From Dioscorea cayenensis subsp. rotundata (taxonomy: Eukaryota > Streptophyta > Magnoliopsida > Dioscoreales > Dioscoreaceae), in NCBI RefSeq assembly GCF_009730915.1, contig NC_052474.1:5987501-6051500 (forward strand): a stretch of 64,000 bases of DNA, written 5' to 3'. Within the stretch, counting starts at the first letter, position 1; the number at the start of each line of letters is the position of its first letter. The notes below the pieces were generated by a model, which was not told the DNA's origin, ran no database searches, and was given only the letters and a program-made list of their open reading frames with translations. Shown here in pieces: positions 45,835-57,436 of this stretch. The position numbers were made by a program, and so were the translations under genes.

Positions 45835-48420
45835 GATTGGTTTGATAGTGAGGATGGAGGGGAAAAGGGACAGCGTTCTTGGATTGGGCCGATGATCATC
45901 ATGGGATCACACTTCCCAACCTGAGGTTTTTCCAGATCATCTCTGAGAGGTAGGGTTCCTTGTTCCCCTTTCTCTTTTGCTTTTGCTTTTTTCTGGTATA
46001 AAAGAAATCACTCCTCTAGATTTCAGTACTTATGATGTCCGTATATGGGAGGCAGGGTGTGATGATATTGTGTTCTTGCTTTAGGCTGCAGAGAATTTCA
46101 CATCTGGTTGTTGTCCATCGATGTTATTCTAAATGTTTAAGAATGTGGTGAATCATGCTTCTCTCCAAAATTTTATGTATTGACATTTAAGGGAAATGCT
46201 TCTCCAAATATTTCGATATTAAAATCACTTTATTAATTCAATTAGATTTTTAAAGAACAATACTTCTCCCATGATTTAATTTTTGAATTCTAGGTTTAAT
46301 TTGTGTTTATCAAAGGCAATGAAGGTGTTGAGTGTGAAATTTTGATGAGCAACACTTCTCCAGTGATTTAATTCTTGAATTCGAGGTTATGCCTTATTTA
46401 ATGCAATATCAATTTCATTGAAGCTCAGAGTGGTGTCAAATTTGTTGAATTGGTTGGAGACAGTGTGACGGTGTTATGTAATCTTTTTAGGTTGCAGACT
46501 GTTTGACTTTTTAGTTATTGTCTGTCAAAATTATTCACAATCCTTAAAAATTACAATGTTGCTGTCACCATGCTCCTCCCAAAAAATTTAGGTCTTGAAA
46601 ATTTGGCATTAAAGTTGTTATACTAATGTTGCTGCAAGTTTTAAGGAACAATATATTAACGATAATTTGAGTCTTGAATGCCAGGCCATATATCTAAATA
46701 ATATCACCTTAATCAAAGTTTAGAGTGGTGGTGTAATTTACAAATTCGTGGGAGGCAGCATAATGATAACATGTAATCTCTTTAGGTTACAGAGGGTTCT
46801 ACATGTAGTTATTGTGTATCATAACTACTTTAACTCTTTAAGAACAATGCTGTGGAAGGGTATATTTGTTATCACTGAAAATCAGGGAAGGGTCTATACA
46901 AATTCCAAAAAATGAGGATTTCTAATGAATGAAACGGTGATGGAAATGCAAACAAATATTGAGTATTGTACGTAGTGGTCAGAGACTCGGAAAAATAATT
47001 GCAGCTGGAATAAGAGGTTGGAGCACCACAGTAGTTAGTCCTTTTAGAAATGGTTTGTGACTAGTTAGTGTTGAGATTTTGTAACAAAAATAGTAGGAGG
47101 GAAACAGGGAATAAGATCAACATACAGAAAATGTAAACATTTATATGGTTCATTATATATTTCTTTAGCATTGAGCTGATTGAAGCATAGGTATAATGGC
47201 TTGAGTTAGTGGTGAATTAGAAATAGAAATGGTTGGGGCACAAATTCATATATATAAACATGTATTTAGTCCATGATTTCTTTATTCTTCTTCTTCTTCA
47301 ATGAAATTTTAGCCTGCTCTCCTTTGTCAGTCTTGTGTTTGTTCAGAAATGTTGCTCTTCTAAATTGAATATCATTGTTATGCTCTATTGTTATCAGGCT
47401 TCCTTTTGCCGAGAGGCAGGGGGGTTCATATTTTTCTCCGTACCCATAGTGGTCAGTAGCTCCTTATTGAGCTTTATGCCCCAACAGCACACGTGTATAC
47501 AATTGATAGCATGAGATATGCCTCATTGTTCATGTTAGTCAATATTAGCACAAAGACAAGTCTCTAATTTTTTTTTCATTTGCAGAGTCTATTCTCAAAT
47601 GGCTAATCTGGGGGGCTATTTGAGCTCGCCTACGACTTCTGCATTCAATGGTCTGGCAGTCAACAAAATGCTTGCTCCCAGCTATGAATGAACAAATATG
47701 TGAGTAATTTCTCTCCAACTCAATAAATAACAACTTTGGAAACCATATTGTGTTCTAGAGGACCAAGTTTAGTTTTTTTTTTTCTTCTTCTTCTTTTGGA
47801 ATTTTGCTTGCTTGATGTCTCCTAGATGATGGAAATTGCATTATCTTTTGCGTGGAGGAACCTGATGGCAGGGGTTGGGGATGGCAGCGATAGAGAACTT
47901 CAATACTTTCCGGCTGCAAACTGGTATTATAAGACAATCTTGTAATACCTATATAAAATCCCACCAGGAGAAGAGATGTGTAATTGTAGTAGTCTTTTAT
48001 GTTATTTCCCAAATAGACACAATTAAGAAATGACCGCAGAGGTGGTCACTCGTAACAAACCTAAGAGAGGAATAGTTCTTCCATTTACACCTCTCTCCAT
48101 GTCCTTTAATAAAGTTTATTACTACATGGATGTTCCTGTGGTGAGTTAATCTTTAGTTCAGAACTCTTTGTTTGTATTTGAAGAAATTGTCCAGACATAT
48201 GAATAATTTGACGGAATTTTAACAGACTTGAGATTTGGCAGTAAATGAAGCAATTAGGAAAGTGACTGAATATAGGCTCCAGCTGCTGAAGGTTGTGTTA
48301 AAAGGGACTTTCAAACCGGGTTGCTTTGGCAGGAAAAGACACCTGTGGCTACATTGAAGTAGATATTAGAGTCTGTAGTTAGCCCCTCTACCATAAATTA
48401 GAAGGACAACATACAGAGAT
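45835..48420. other. spacer with possible small + strand transcript of unknown nature
   Basis: Upstream of the 2OG-like gene, a GAGAG|GTAGGG at about 45951 resembles a donor. Later exon-like segments begin after CAG at about 47399 and 47585. The last holds a 30-codon frame at 47599-47691 (MANLGGYLSSPTTSAFNGLA, then VNKMLAPSYE) that I do not recognise. This could be a small peptide gene, the 3' part of a transcript, or non-coding. No other gene is seen to 48420. Confidence 0.25.
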
Positions 48421-48429
48421 TAAAAACCT

Positions 48430-49533
48430 CTTTCAAGAGTTTGTTCATGTGGATAAGGAGCTCCAGTTTCGAGCCTTCAATCATATGCAATGTGCACTTT
48501 TTGGTAAATTTCTAGGTAAGGCTCTTCCCCTAGACCAAATTAAGCTAGTTTTGACAGATTTATGGAAAGGACTTGGATCCTTTTCAGTGGCTGATATGAC
48601 TAATGGATTTAACCTGATCCGATGCCAAAGTGAAGATATACCAGAGACTATCCTTATGCAGGGACCTTGGACGGTTGAAGGTTTGGTTCTTCAATTTACA
48701 GATGAAGAGAGCACTTCCAGCCGGCTTTTGAGAAGCTAAATCTTGTTGTTGTCTGGATTCAACTGCATCACTTACCGATTGAATTCTGAGAGGCAGAAAC
48801 CTTGGAGCTTATTCGAATCCACTTTGGCCGACTCCTTCAGATAGATGAGCATATTAGTAATCTCACTCAGTCCAAGTATGCACACATGTGTGGAGATTGA
48901 TCTGGATAAATCCCTTAAAAAGGATTATGGATTAGAGATGAAGACAATCAAAGCATGGTGGCGGTTCTATATGAGCGTCTTCCAGTTTTTTGCTACAAAT
49001 GTGGTTGAGTCGGTCACAGTGAGACCGGTTGTTCTCTCATGCTCAATAATTTCGTCATTGGAGACGCTGTACAAGGTGGGATGGATCCTTCTCATAAGCA
49101 AGATTAGCAAGCCATGCATTTGGATACTGTAAGACATAGAAACTCTGATACTTCTTCAAATTTGGCTCCGGTTGTGCCGTGGTCATTAGAGGAGAACAAG
49201 GTGTCGGATTCGGATAGCGAGTACGGCCCTTGGTTAGTGGTACACCGCGTTGTGGCCGTGGCCGAGGAAGGGGTCCAGGCGCCATCCCCTAACGCAATGG
49301 CAGTGATGCATGCGGTGCAGTTCCTAGAGACACATGGCACTCGTTTTGGCGAGAACTCACGACAAGTGTCCACAATTGAAGGTGATCGGCTGACACGTGG
49401 ATCTCATCAGAGTGAGCGAGGAGTCTTATCTCGGAATAGAGTCTCTAGCCATGTGCTAAAGTCCAATCAATCAAACTTGACCCTAAAAAGCAAGTTTGCA
49501 GGTGATGGTACCCTTCTTGGCCTAGGATTTTAG
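48430..49533 (+). pseudogene. LINE ORF1 fragment (DUF4283-type), + strand
   Basis: A broken ORF1 of a plant L1 element, of the same general type as the one at 54.6-56.3 kb on the other strand. The first frame (48449-48739) has FGKFLGKALPLDQIKLVL, NGFNLIRC and GPWTVEGLVLQF, which match SLYGKFFGKPPSFDQVKLIL, NGFLLIRC and GPWSINGIILQL there. Further shifted frames give CVEIDLDKSLK, YERLPVFCYKCG with VGHSETGC (a zinc knuckle) and YGPWLVV. Frameshifts and stops separate the pieces. No ORF2 follows, so the copy is partial. Confidence 0.8.
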
Positions 49534-49760
49534 GGCACGGAGACTCTTGCTCACGATTCTTTTCATCGGTCCTCCTTCCAATAGGAGCTACATGGTGAGT
49601 ACCTTAATGAGCACATCACTTGAATGCTAGGCACAACCTAAGAGGAAATCTGGATCTTGAGAAAGGCAAAGCAATCTTGTCAAATTACGCCTTATCTCCG
49701 TCTCTCCTGATTACCTCCTCAAGCCTAAAAGAGTGAGACCAACGGGTAATTCTTCCTACA

Positions 49761-50140
49761 GGATAAATTTTTTAATAGGGTATCAAAGTATGACCCGTTT
49801 TTATTTTGAGGTCCAGACTTCAATTTGAATCAAAATAGTTATTTAATTTTAATTTTGTTTCACTAGATGGTCACCCGAGAGATTTTGGCCTATGATGATT
49901 TGATGTTATAAATTTCTATCAACATCTGAAATGAAATTGTCAATTGGGCGGACAGTATGCTATGCATATGTTAACAGAGAATTTTCAGTATTTATATCAT
50001 CAAAAAAATAGGTTGAAATCTCTCAGGTAATCACCCTGTAAAACAAAATTGAAGTTGGATAACCATTTTGATTCAAATTGAAGTTTGGACCCCATAATAA
50101 AAAATAACCATAGTTTGGTACCCTACTAAAAACTTAACCC
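49761..50140. mobile_element. fold-back MITE with long terminal inverted repeats
   Basis: The left arm (from about 49761: AATAGGGTATCAAAGTATGA, GAGGTCCAGACTTCAATTTG and onward to GAGAGATTT) is repeated in inverted orientation by the right arm read from 50140 (AGTAGGGTACCAAACTATGG, GGGGTCCAAACTTCAATTTG and onward to GAGAGATTT). The arms are about 130 bp each around a loop of roughly 120 bp. Long inverted arms suggest a Mutator-like (MULE) MITE, but I could not define a clean 9-bp target duplication. No coding capacity. Confidence 0.75.
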
Positions 50141-50333
50141 TCCTCCCACAACAAATCATTCTCCAAGTTAGCTAGAGAAGATGGCCCATGATTTATTAGT
50201 TAAGAGAGTTATCTCGGTCTTTTAGAACCCCTTGGTAGTCAAACAGATTGTCAAGATGGCATGTTTTTTTTTAGGGAAGAGCTCAGAGAGCTGATTTTAT
50301 TAAATATGGGAAAAAAGTACAAAGAGTTCAACA

Positions 50334-53300
50334 TTACAACAATGACCCAAAACAAAACAAAAAACAAAAACACAAAAAAACCAGACAAATACAAACAAAG
50401 GAAACAACAAAACTAAAACACAAAACCAGCGCTACGAAAAGCGTCATAATCCAATGTGGCAGCTCATGCCCCTGAAAAAACAGAGAAAGCATGTACAAAT
50501 TCATGGCCAAAGAAGCAAGCTTAAAGGCTGGGGAGGCCCAAGATTTAGGGATGAGATGCATTCGAGGGGAGTCCGTAGTCTGAAGAATGGAATTGATGCA
50601 GCTAATCCAAGGCCGGAGCTTGCAATCAGTTGTAGCATTCAAAGAAAGTATCTTGCTAGAAGCTGGTCTCGTGATGAAGAAGTGCTTGATTATTAATCCA
50701 GTGTCTACTGAGGCTTGAAGGGCAAGTGCAATTGCCAGCAGGTCAGCTTTCGCATCACTCCTAGCATGAACCGGACCAGCACCTGCAAACAACACATGAT
50801 AGTTAGAGGAGATACAGAAAAAACCAGCACCCCCTACCTCCGACGACACATTCCAGCAATTGGCAACGAACATAAACGGCCCATCTCTGAAAGAGAAATT
50901 GTTAAGTATCAAACGTAATCCAGGCTTGTCAGCATGAGCACAGGAAAAATCCTTTGCCTGAGTAAAAGCCCGAGAGACAAGGACCAAACTGGTGACAAAG
51001 GAGCCTCTGAAAATTTTATCACATCTGTTCTTCCACAAAAACCAAGCTGTAGAAGCAATGACTGCCTTAGCAAATGAGGAGATCAAAGCACAAGTGAGCC
51101 ACTCACCAGAGCAAAAACCACCAGAAAAAGATATTGGAATATTAAGCTTAGTGCAGACATGCCCCCAAACATCACGAGCCATATTGCATGTAAATAAAAG
51201 ATGCTCAATTGATTCATATTCAAGATTACACATAACACATAATATCCTGGGCCCCAGATTAATGGAGTATAGATAATCAAAAGTACTAACCCTTTCCTTG
51301 AAAGTAAGCCACAAGAAATGTTTGACCCGTGGAGTCACATTTAAATCCCAAAGTTTCTTCCAACCCATCCAACTATCAGCCCAGCAAGGAGAATTGTTAA
51401 GATACCGATAGACAGTAGTCGAAATACTACAATTCACTGAGCTAATAGACCAAACCCAATGATTGTTACTAGTAAGAACAAGGGCACACAATTTCGGAGT
51501 AAAACACCCCAACCAGTCCCCAAACAACAAGCCAAGTTGGTGAAAATCCCAGGCCCCATCATTACAAAAATCAGAGACACTTAACAATTCCAAATTCAAA
51601 TTAACATTAAAATAAGTAGGACAAAGCGAGAGAGGAACCTCAGAGCACCAAGGGTGATTTAATAAGGATGTCTGCTCAAGGGTTAACAGAATTAATTCTC
51701 AAGCTAGGTCTAATTTTGAAGGCTGTATAACAGAGACCCCTAAAATACCATGAGCACCTAGAAGGGATGGAATCCCTCCAAATATTAACTGAGCCATACT
51801 TAAGCAATAAAATATCAACCCAAAGATAATTATCATAGTTGAGATATTTAAACACATTCTTGGCCATAAGAGATGCTTAGCAAGAGTAAGTTTTCTGATT
51901 GCTAGACCCCCTTCAGTCTTTGGAATAGTAAGATCATTCCAAGCAACAACATGGATGCCCTTTCCATTGCTACTCTTGCTCCAAAAGAATCTCCTAACAA
52001 CTCTATGAATTTCCATTAGGATAGAATCATATATCGGGTACACAGATAGATAATAGATGGGAAGGGACAAAAGAGAAGAATTGATGAGCACAGCCTTGGC
52101 AGCAGGGGATAATTTAGAATGCATCCACCGAGAATAGCGGCCTTTAATATTGTCAGTAATGACATCAAAGGTGGATCTAGCCAACCGTTTGGGTGAAATA
52201 AGAATCCCCAGATATTTAAATGGAAAAGAACCAGCAGAAAAATTGAGAATAGAGCAAATACGATTAGCCACCCTCTTATTAGCCCAGGAAGGAAAGTAAA
52301 TAGCAGACTTAGAAGCATTAGGAACTTGGCTAGAAATTTTGCCATAGAAATCAAGACAGAGCTTGATAAATCTAGCAGATTTACGGGACGCTTGAGAAAT
52401 AATAACTAAATCATCAGCAAACATAAGATGGTTAAAATTAACACGCAATCTCATGTCAAAGCCCGGGACAAAGTCATTAGCCATAGCAAAATTCAGTATA
52501 GAAGTGAGATTTTGAGAAACAAGTATGAACAGGTAGGAGGAGATAGGATCTCCCTGTCTAATACCTCTGGAGGAGCTAATCCAATGGGAGGGTTGGCCAT
52601 TAATGAGGAAAGAAAAAGAAGTGGAAGTGAAACATGATTTTATCCAGGAAATCCAAACAGAGGGGAAACTCATCTTGGTAAGAGTAGCAAGAATTGCACT
52701 CCAACTTATAGTATTATAGGCCTTCTCTATATCTATTTTGACTAATATCCTAGGGAGGTTCTTACAATCAGTTTTAATCTTATGGGCAACCTCTTGCAAA
52801 GCAATAATGTTATCAAAGGGACAACGACCCGAAACAAAGCCCGCTTGCTCACTACCAACGAGATTAGGGAGAACAAGCTTCAAACGATTAGCCAAAATTT
52901 TAGAAACGATCTTAAAGCACACATTGCAAAGAGAGATATGTCTGTAATTAGAAATAGATAAGGGGTTGTCCTTCTTAGGGATGAGAGCTATATATGTTTT
53001 ACCCCAAGAATTAGGTATAGTAGAGTTAGTAAAGAAATAGCTAACAACTTTAAATAAACTATCTTCAATATCAGTCCAGAAAAAATGATAGAACTCAGCA
53101 TTGAAACCATCCGGACCAGGACATTTACCTGAAGGAAGCTCAAAAATAGACAAACGAACTTCCTCACGAGTAACCTTACGAATGAGGAAATCACTGTCCA
53201 TAGCCGAAAGCTGAGGGAGGTCATGGGGAATGGCACTCAAAATATTAGAGAAAGAGTCAGTAGAAGAGTTCGACCACATGTTAGAATAAAAATTCAAGAA

Positions 53301-54500
53301 AGCATTCTCAATACCTGAGTGATCAGAAAATAAATTACCATTAACATCCTTTACCTGGGTGATATGATTGATATGCTTGCGAATACGAGTAATATTATGG
53401 AAGAATTTTGAATTGGTATCCCCATCACAGACCCAATCCATGTGTGCACGCTGGGCCCATTTATTGGTATTTTGCCTCTCCAGAGCTGCATACTTTGCAT
53501 ACATCTCTTCTAGATAAGCCTGGGTGCCTTCATCAAAAGTATCGGACAGTTCCAAAGAAGAAATAATAGCCTCAGTACTCCTAATATCCATATCAAGATT
53601 AGACAGCCCAGCTCTACACCAATTTAAGATATTAGCACGGGATCTAGAAAGCATGTGAGTAAAAGAATGTATGGGGGTGCCATTAGGGCTAAAGTCCCAG
53701 GCCCTGCGAACAGCACTATGACAACCAACATAATCTAACTAGAAGTTATTAAAGCGAAAAGGACCACGAAAATGAGTATTAGATAAATTAATTGTCAACA
53801 AAAGGGGAGCATGATCAGAATAAACCTTCGGGAGATGCTGAAGACTGGTCGACCGACAACGAGAAGACCACTCTAAATTGATCAACCCCCTGTCTAGCCA
53901 GGCCCAACGTCTAGCAGAGCCGCCTTGTTTATTACACCAATTGAACTTGGGTCCAATGAACTGCAATTCTAGAAGGTTAGTACTCTCAATAAAATCAACA
54001 AAATGACGAGCCTTACGGGCATAATAGTAAAACGAACCACCCCTATGCTCATCCCGAGAACAGATAGCATTAAAGTTGCCAATCACAAGCCAAGGGACCC
54101 CAATCAAAGAAAATCTAGAAAGCTCATTCCACAGAGAACATTGAGAAAGAAAATGTACCGAATTATAAATAACAGAAATAATACAGTTACCAAAATGATT
54201 CGAAGTAATAATCAAATGAAGAGCTCTACAAGAGATGGCTATCGGAGAGACTTTACCAAGGATTTTCCTTCAAGCAACTAAAATGCCCCCTGAAAAGCCA
54301 TCCGCAAGGATTGCAGTCCAGTCCCACGAATCAGGAAGAATACCACAAAATCTTTTGACACGATCATCATTAGCTCTAGTCTCCATAAGACAGATCATGG
54401 ACAACTTATGCTTCCGAATAAGCTTAAGGACTTGATTAGAGGTATCCCTCGCAGAGATGCCCCTGCAGTTCCAGCATATGATATTAAACAAGCTTGTCAT
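50334..54500 (-). pseudogene. LINE ORF2: endonuclease, reverse transcriptase, RNase H-like (copy 3), three nonsense codons
   Basis: Starts at the ATG at 54500 (MTSLFNIICWNCRGI). Endonuclease motifs: CLMETRA, VIGNFNAI, YSDHAPLL. Reverse transcriptase: CPGPDGFNAEFYHFFW, DIEKAYNTISW, SSRGIRQGDPISSYLF, MFADDLVIIS. The zinc-binding motif is CVMCNLEYESIEHLLFTC. The C-terminal part (VGGAGFFCISSNYHVLFAGA, then DAKADLLAIALALQ) looks like the plant RVT_3 RNase H domain. One reading frame runs the whole length and is stopped only at 54270-54272 (TGA), 53739-53741 (TAG) and 51699-51701 (TGA). I see no frameshift. Confidence 0.9.
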
Positions 54501-54597
54501 AATAATAATAATAGCAAATAAAGCGCAAAAATACAGATTCAATAAAAACATTCAAGGAAAGAGTAAACCCTGAAACAAAACAAGAAGAAACCAAGAG

Positions 54598-56301
54598 TTA
54601 TCGATCCCTTGCAGCAAGATCCACTCTACCCTTCTTGAGAGAGGGCAGAGAAACTTGTGATCCTTTCCTGATTAAGGCATCCCTTCGAACTTCCGCCTGA
54701 AACTGACCGAGAGTCATAAGATCATCATGTTCTACCTCATCACTCATCGCATCCTCTTCATCCTCCAAGGAGCCCCCCTCATCATCAATACTGGCGTCAG
54801 GAGGGTCCCCCTGTAGAGCTTCAGAGACTCGATCGACTATCATCTCGTGAGACGGAATGTTATCGCTTACCCCCATAGTCGAACCAATGGGAAAGGAAGC
54901 ACGAAGAATAGGGGGCGGCGAGGAAGACCGAGTACGTATGGGATCCGAACGTTGCTTCCCAAGGAGAAGGGCGGAAGGGGCATTGGGTAAAGCAACGATC
55001 TGGCTATCAGAGATAGCACCAGGGGACAAGTGCTGAGGAGACGGTAATGGGTCTCCAGAAAGGACAGGTACAGGGTCCCGAGACAAAAGAGACGTGCCAC
55101 AGTCAATTGGAACGTTCTCATGCAAGACGACATCTGCAGGTGGGGTCACATTAGGAGCAGGGGACACTGCGCCAGGAGCATGCGTAACCAAGAAGCCACC
55201 TCGCCACGCGCCCTAAAGCTGCTACGTATACCCCCACCTCCAGAATCACTGACAGCCGTCTCTTAAGCCTGCTGCACAGCTGCCCCGTCCGTGCTCACGT
55301 GACCAGCATGAGGCTTATCACTGCGACCACGCCCGCTGCTTCACCGGCGAGCAACCAGCATCCAAGGCCCAAAGTCTGATTCCGAAGAGAAGGATGGAGG
55401 ATCAACCACGATACAAGATTCTGGAGGGTCCTGGCCAATATCGTCCAAGTCCATCGTCCGAGCAGCAATATCCGTACCCGAGCTGGAACCTACCTCTGGC
55501 CTCCGTTAAGAACGAAGGGGGTGGCTGGTTTCCGCCGGTTCCAGCTACTGCTACCCCAGGACACGAACTAGACCCATGGCCGATCATCCCACAAGAATAG
55601 CATAAGGTTGGAAGCCTCTCATACAAAACCAGAACGAAAACACGATCATCACCGTCCCCAACCCAGAAACCTCGACACAGAGGTTTAGAAATATCTATCT
55701 CAATACACAATCTAGCAAATTTAGACCGAGACAAAGATATAGTGAGTTTATCCACTTTCAAGAGAGGACCAAGATGAGCAGTAAGAGATTCAAGAGTTTC
55801 TCCATCCAAAAAATCCACAAGGAGATTATGAAGTTGAACCCAAATCGCGGCCGTATTGAGCTTGGCAAATGCTGGCTCAAAGAACGGCTTCCAGGGAGAA
55901 AGCTGAAGAATGATGCCATTAATAGACCAAGGTCCATCATGAAGGAGCTTCTGCATAACCGAGTGAGACCCACAGCGGATCAACAGGAAACCATTAGGGA
56001 GGTCAGAGATACATACCTCGCAAATATCAGCCCACTTAGCCATAAGAATTAGCTTCACTTGGTCGAATGATGGGGGTTTGCCAAAGAACTTACCATATAA
56101 AGAGTTTTGGAACTTCATACGAGCTCGACCCAGCGCCTCGTCGTCCACTCGGACAAACTGAGAGGAAGACGCTTTGATTCTACCCAGGATCTCTAGGTTG
56201 TGAAGAGGGGATCCAGCAATAGTACGAGTGGCTTGAGAGGCGATTTCGGCCCTAAGACCGAGAAAGCGGCTGCGATGAGTGACCGGCCGGCGATACCCCA
56301 C
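54598..56301 (-). pseudogene. LINE ORF1, DUF4283 plus zinc knuckle (copy 3), broken
   Basis: The N-terminal part (56301-55402) contains the DUF4283 nucleic-acid-binding domain (SLYGKFFGKPPSFDQVKLIL, NGFLLIRC, GPWSINGIILQL) and one zinc knuckle, CYSCGMIGHGSSSC (C-x2-C-x4-H-x4-C). The C-terminal part (55191-54598) is acidic then basic (SLEDEEDAMSDEVEHDDLMT). Between them, 55192-55401 carries stops and a likely frameshift: a shifted frame still reads like the conserved GPWMLVARR motif. It codes for the RNA-binding partner of ORF2 and is inactive here. Confidence 0.82.
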
Positions 56302-56599
56302 TTGTCATGGCAAGTGGGGAAGAAAGAGCTAAGGATTACAAAGACGGGAGATGAGTCTCTCAGAGTTTTTCTCTCAGGGTCTCAGAGTCTCTCTGTTAAA
56401 GAAGTCCAAATCATTGTTATCTAGGATCCGGAAGATGAGGATGAGATGGAAGAACCAAACGATGAGATGACATTGGCACAGTATCATAAAAGATATAAAG
56501 CATCAAGCTTTAGCAAGAAGAAGGAAATTATGCAGAAGGCGACAAGAATGAGGCACGAGCTCATGACACGGACGTGACAAAGGTTCGTAGGAACAGTCA

Positions 56600-56985
56600 C
56601 ACAACAGTGATGTCGACAAGTAGCACGAAATATCAAGATTATGTCCCATGCCAGGGTGTTGGTCATTTGAATGTAATGCAGCCAATGAGAGTAAAAGGGT
56701 GATAGAGGTAGTAACCAATTATATCATTATAATTGTATATAGAGTCTACTACCAATAGGGATTGTACACCTGGCAGCCTGTTACATTATGCATGTTTTAA
56801 ATGAATGGGAGAACCACGACAAGGGGTTCAAAGAAATATTCCCTTTTCCTTATCTTCTTCTCTGTTCTTCTTCCTCCTTTACCCTTCTTTTCCTTCTTCT
56901 TTGTACCACATTTCTCCTCTTCAACCACTCTTCTCATTCTGGGTGCTCAGTGGAACCTCTCGGCTCACATCAAATGGTGCTTTCA
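56600..56985 (+). mobile_element. LTR-like segment and primer-binding-site motif of a Ty3/gypsy-type element
   Basis: At 56968-56990 the sequence reads CACATCAAATGGTGCTTTCA followed by TTGAGAT. TGGTGCTTTCATTGAGA is the kind of primer-binding site placed just after the 5' LTR in plant gypsy elements. The preceding 300 bp, with a TTGTATATAGAG promoter-like motif and a pyrimidine-rich tract, would be the LTR. Its left boundary is not defined, and no second LTR was found. Confidence 0.4.
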
Positions 56986-57032
56986 TTGAGATCATCCCAT
57001 AGCTAAAGGGAATTATAACTCAATCGCGGGCC

Positions 57033-57436
57033 ATGGAAAAACAACTCTTAAACCTCTCATATATGGTGGTGAAATAGGATGCTAAGATAGACATCATGAA
57101 CATTGCAGTGCAACGACACTGATAAGTTCGAGATGTTGCAGAAATCTCTAGTGTCCCAGCAAGCAATAGTGAGCAAACATGATGGTGAAGTTAGCTAAGT
57201 TCAAACAGGGCTTCCCCCCCCCAACTACTACTGTTTTCCCTTCCATCAGCAGTTCCTACACCTGTGGCGAAAACGCCTTCACCGAATCTACAGAATACTA
57301 TGTCCACCCGTATGTAAAAACTCAAGATTCCACTCTTCACCGGCGAGGATGTACTAGCTTAGCTTTTCTAGGTAAATCACTTCTTTGCATTTCATCAGGT
57401 TTAAGCGAAACAAAAAGTCATCATGGCGTCATTTTA
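57033..57436 (+). pseudogene. N-terminal gag remnant of a Ty3/gypsy-type element
   Basis: Starting at the ATG at 57033 (MEKQLLNLSYMVVK), the sequence reads in shifting frames like the gag start of plant gypsy elements. It includes a proline-rich stretch and a KIPLFTGEDVLA motif at about 57330, followed by HFFAFHQV and MASFYV. Many stops interrupt it. At 57437 a new sequence beginning TGTCACACCCCGGCCC breaks the homology. Confidence 0.5.

Larger units (their letters stand above)
50264..56420 (-). mobile_element. L1-type LINE (copy 3), different family, with RNase H-like domain
   Basis: A nearly complete element on the minus strand. The 3' poly(A) is the T-run at 50264-50273. ORF2 is at 50334-54500 and ORF1 at 54598-56301, with a 5' leader rich in CTCTGAGA motifs to about 56420. 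It differs from the other two LINEs: FADD instead of YADD, an RNase H-like segment after the zinc-binding region, and a DUF4283-type ORF1. I could not find convincing target-site duplications. The ORF2 frame is unbroken apart from three nonsense codons, which suggests a younger copy than the LINE at 1-4099. Confidence 0.9.

Noticed and set aside
47599..47691. 30-codon frame as a confident small peptide gene
   Set aside because: It follows an acceptor-like CAG but has no recognisable family and no second copy to compare, so it is only noted within the spacer entry.
50264..56420. Target-site duplication for LINE copy 3
   Set aside because: The flank CAAGATGGCATG on the 3' side has no convincing match beyond the 5' leader; GATGACATTGG at about 56466 is too imperfect.
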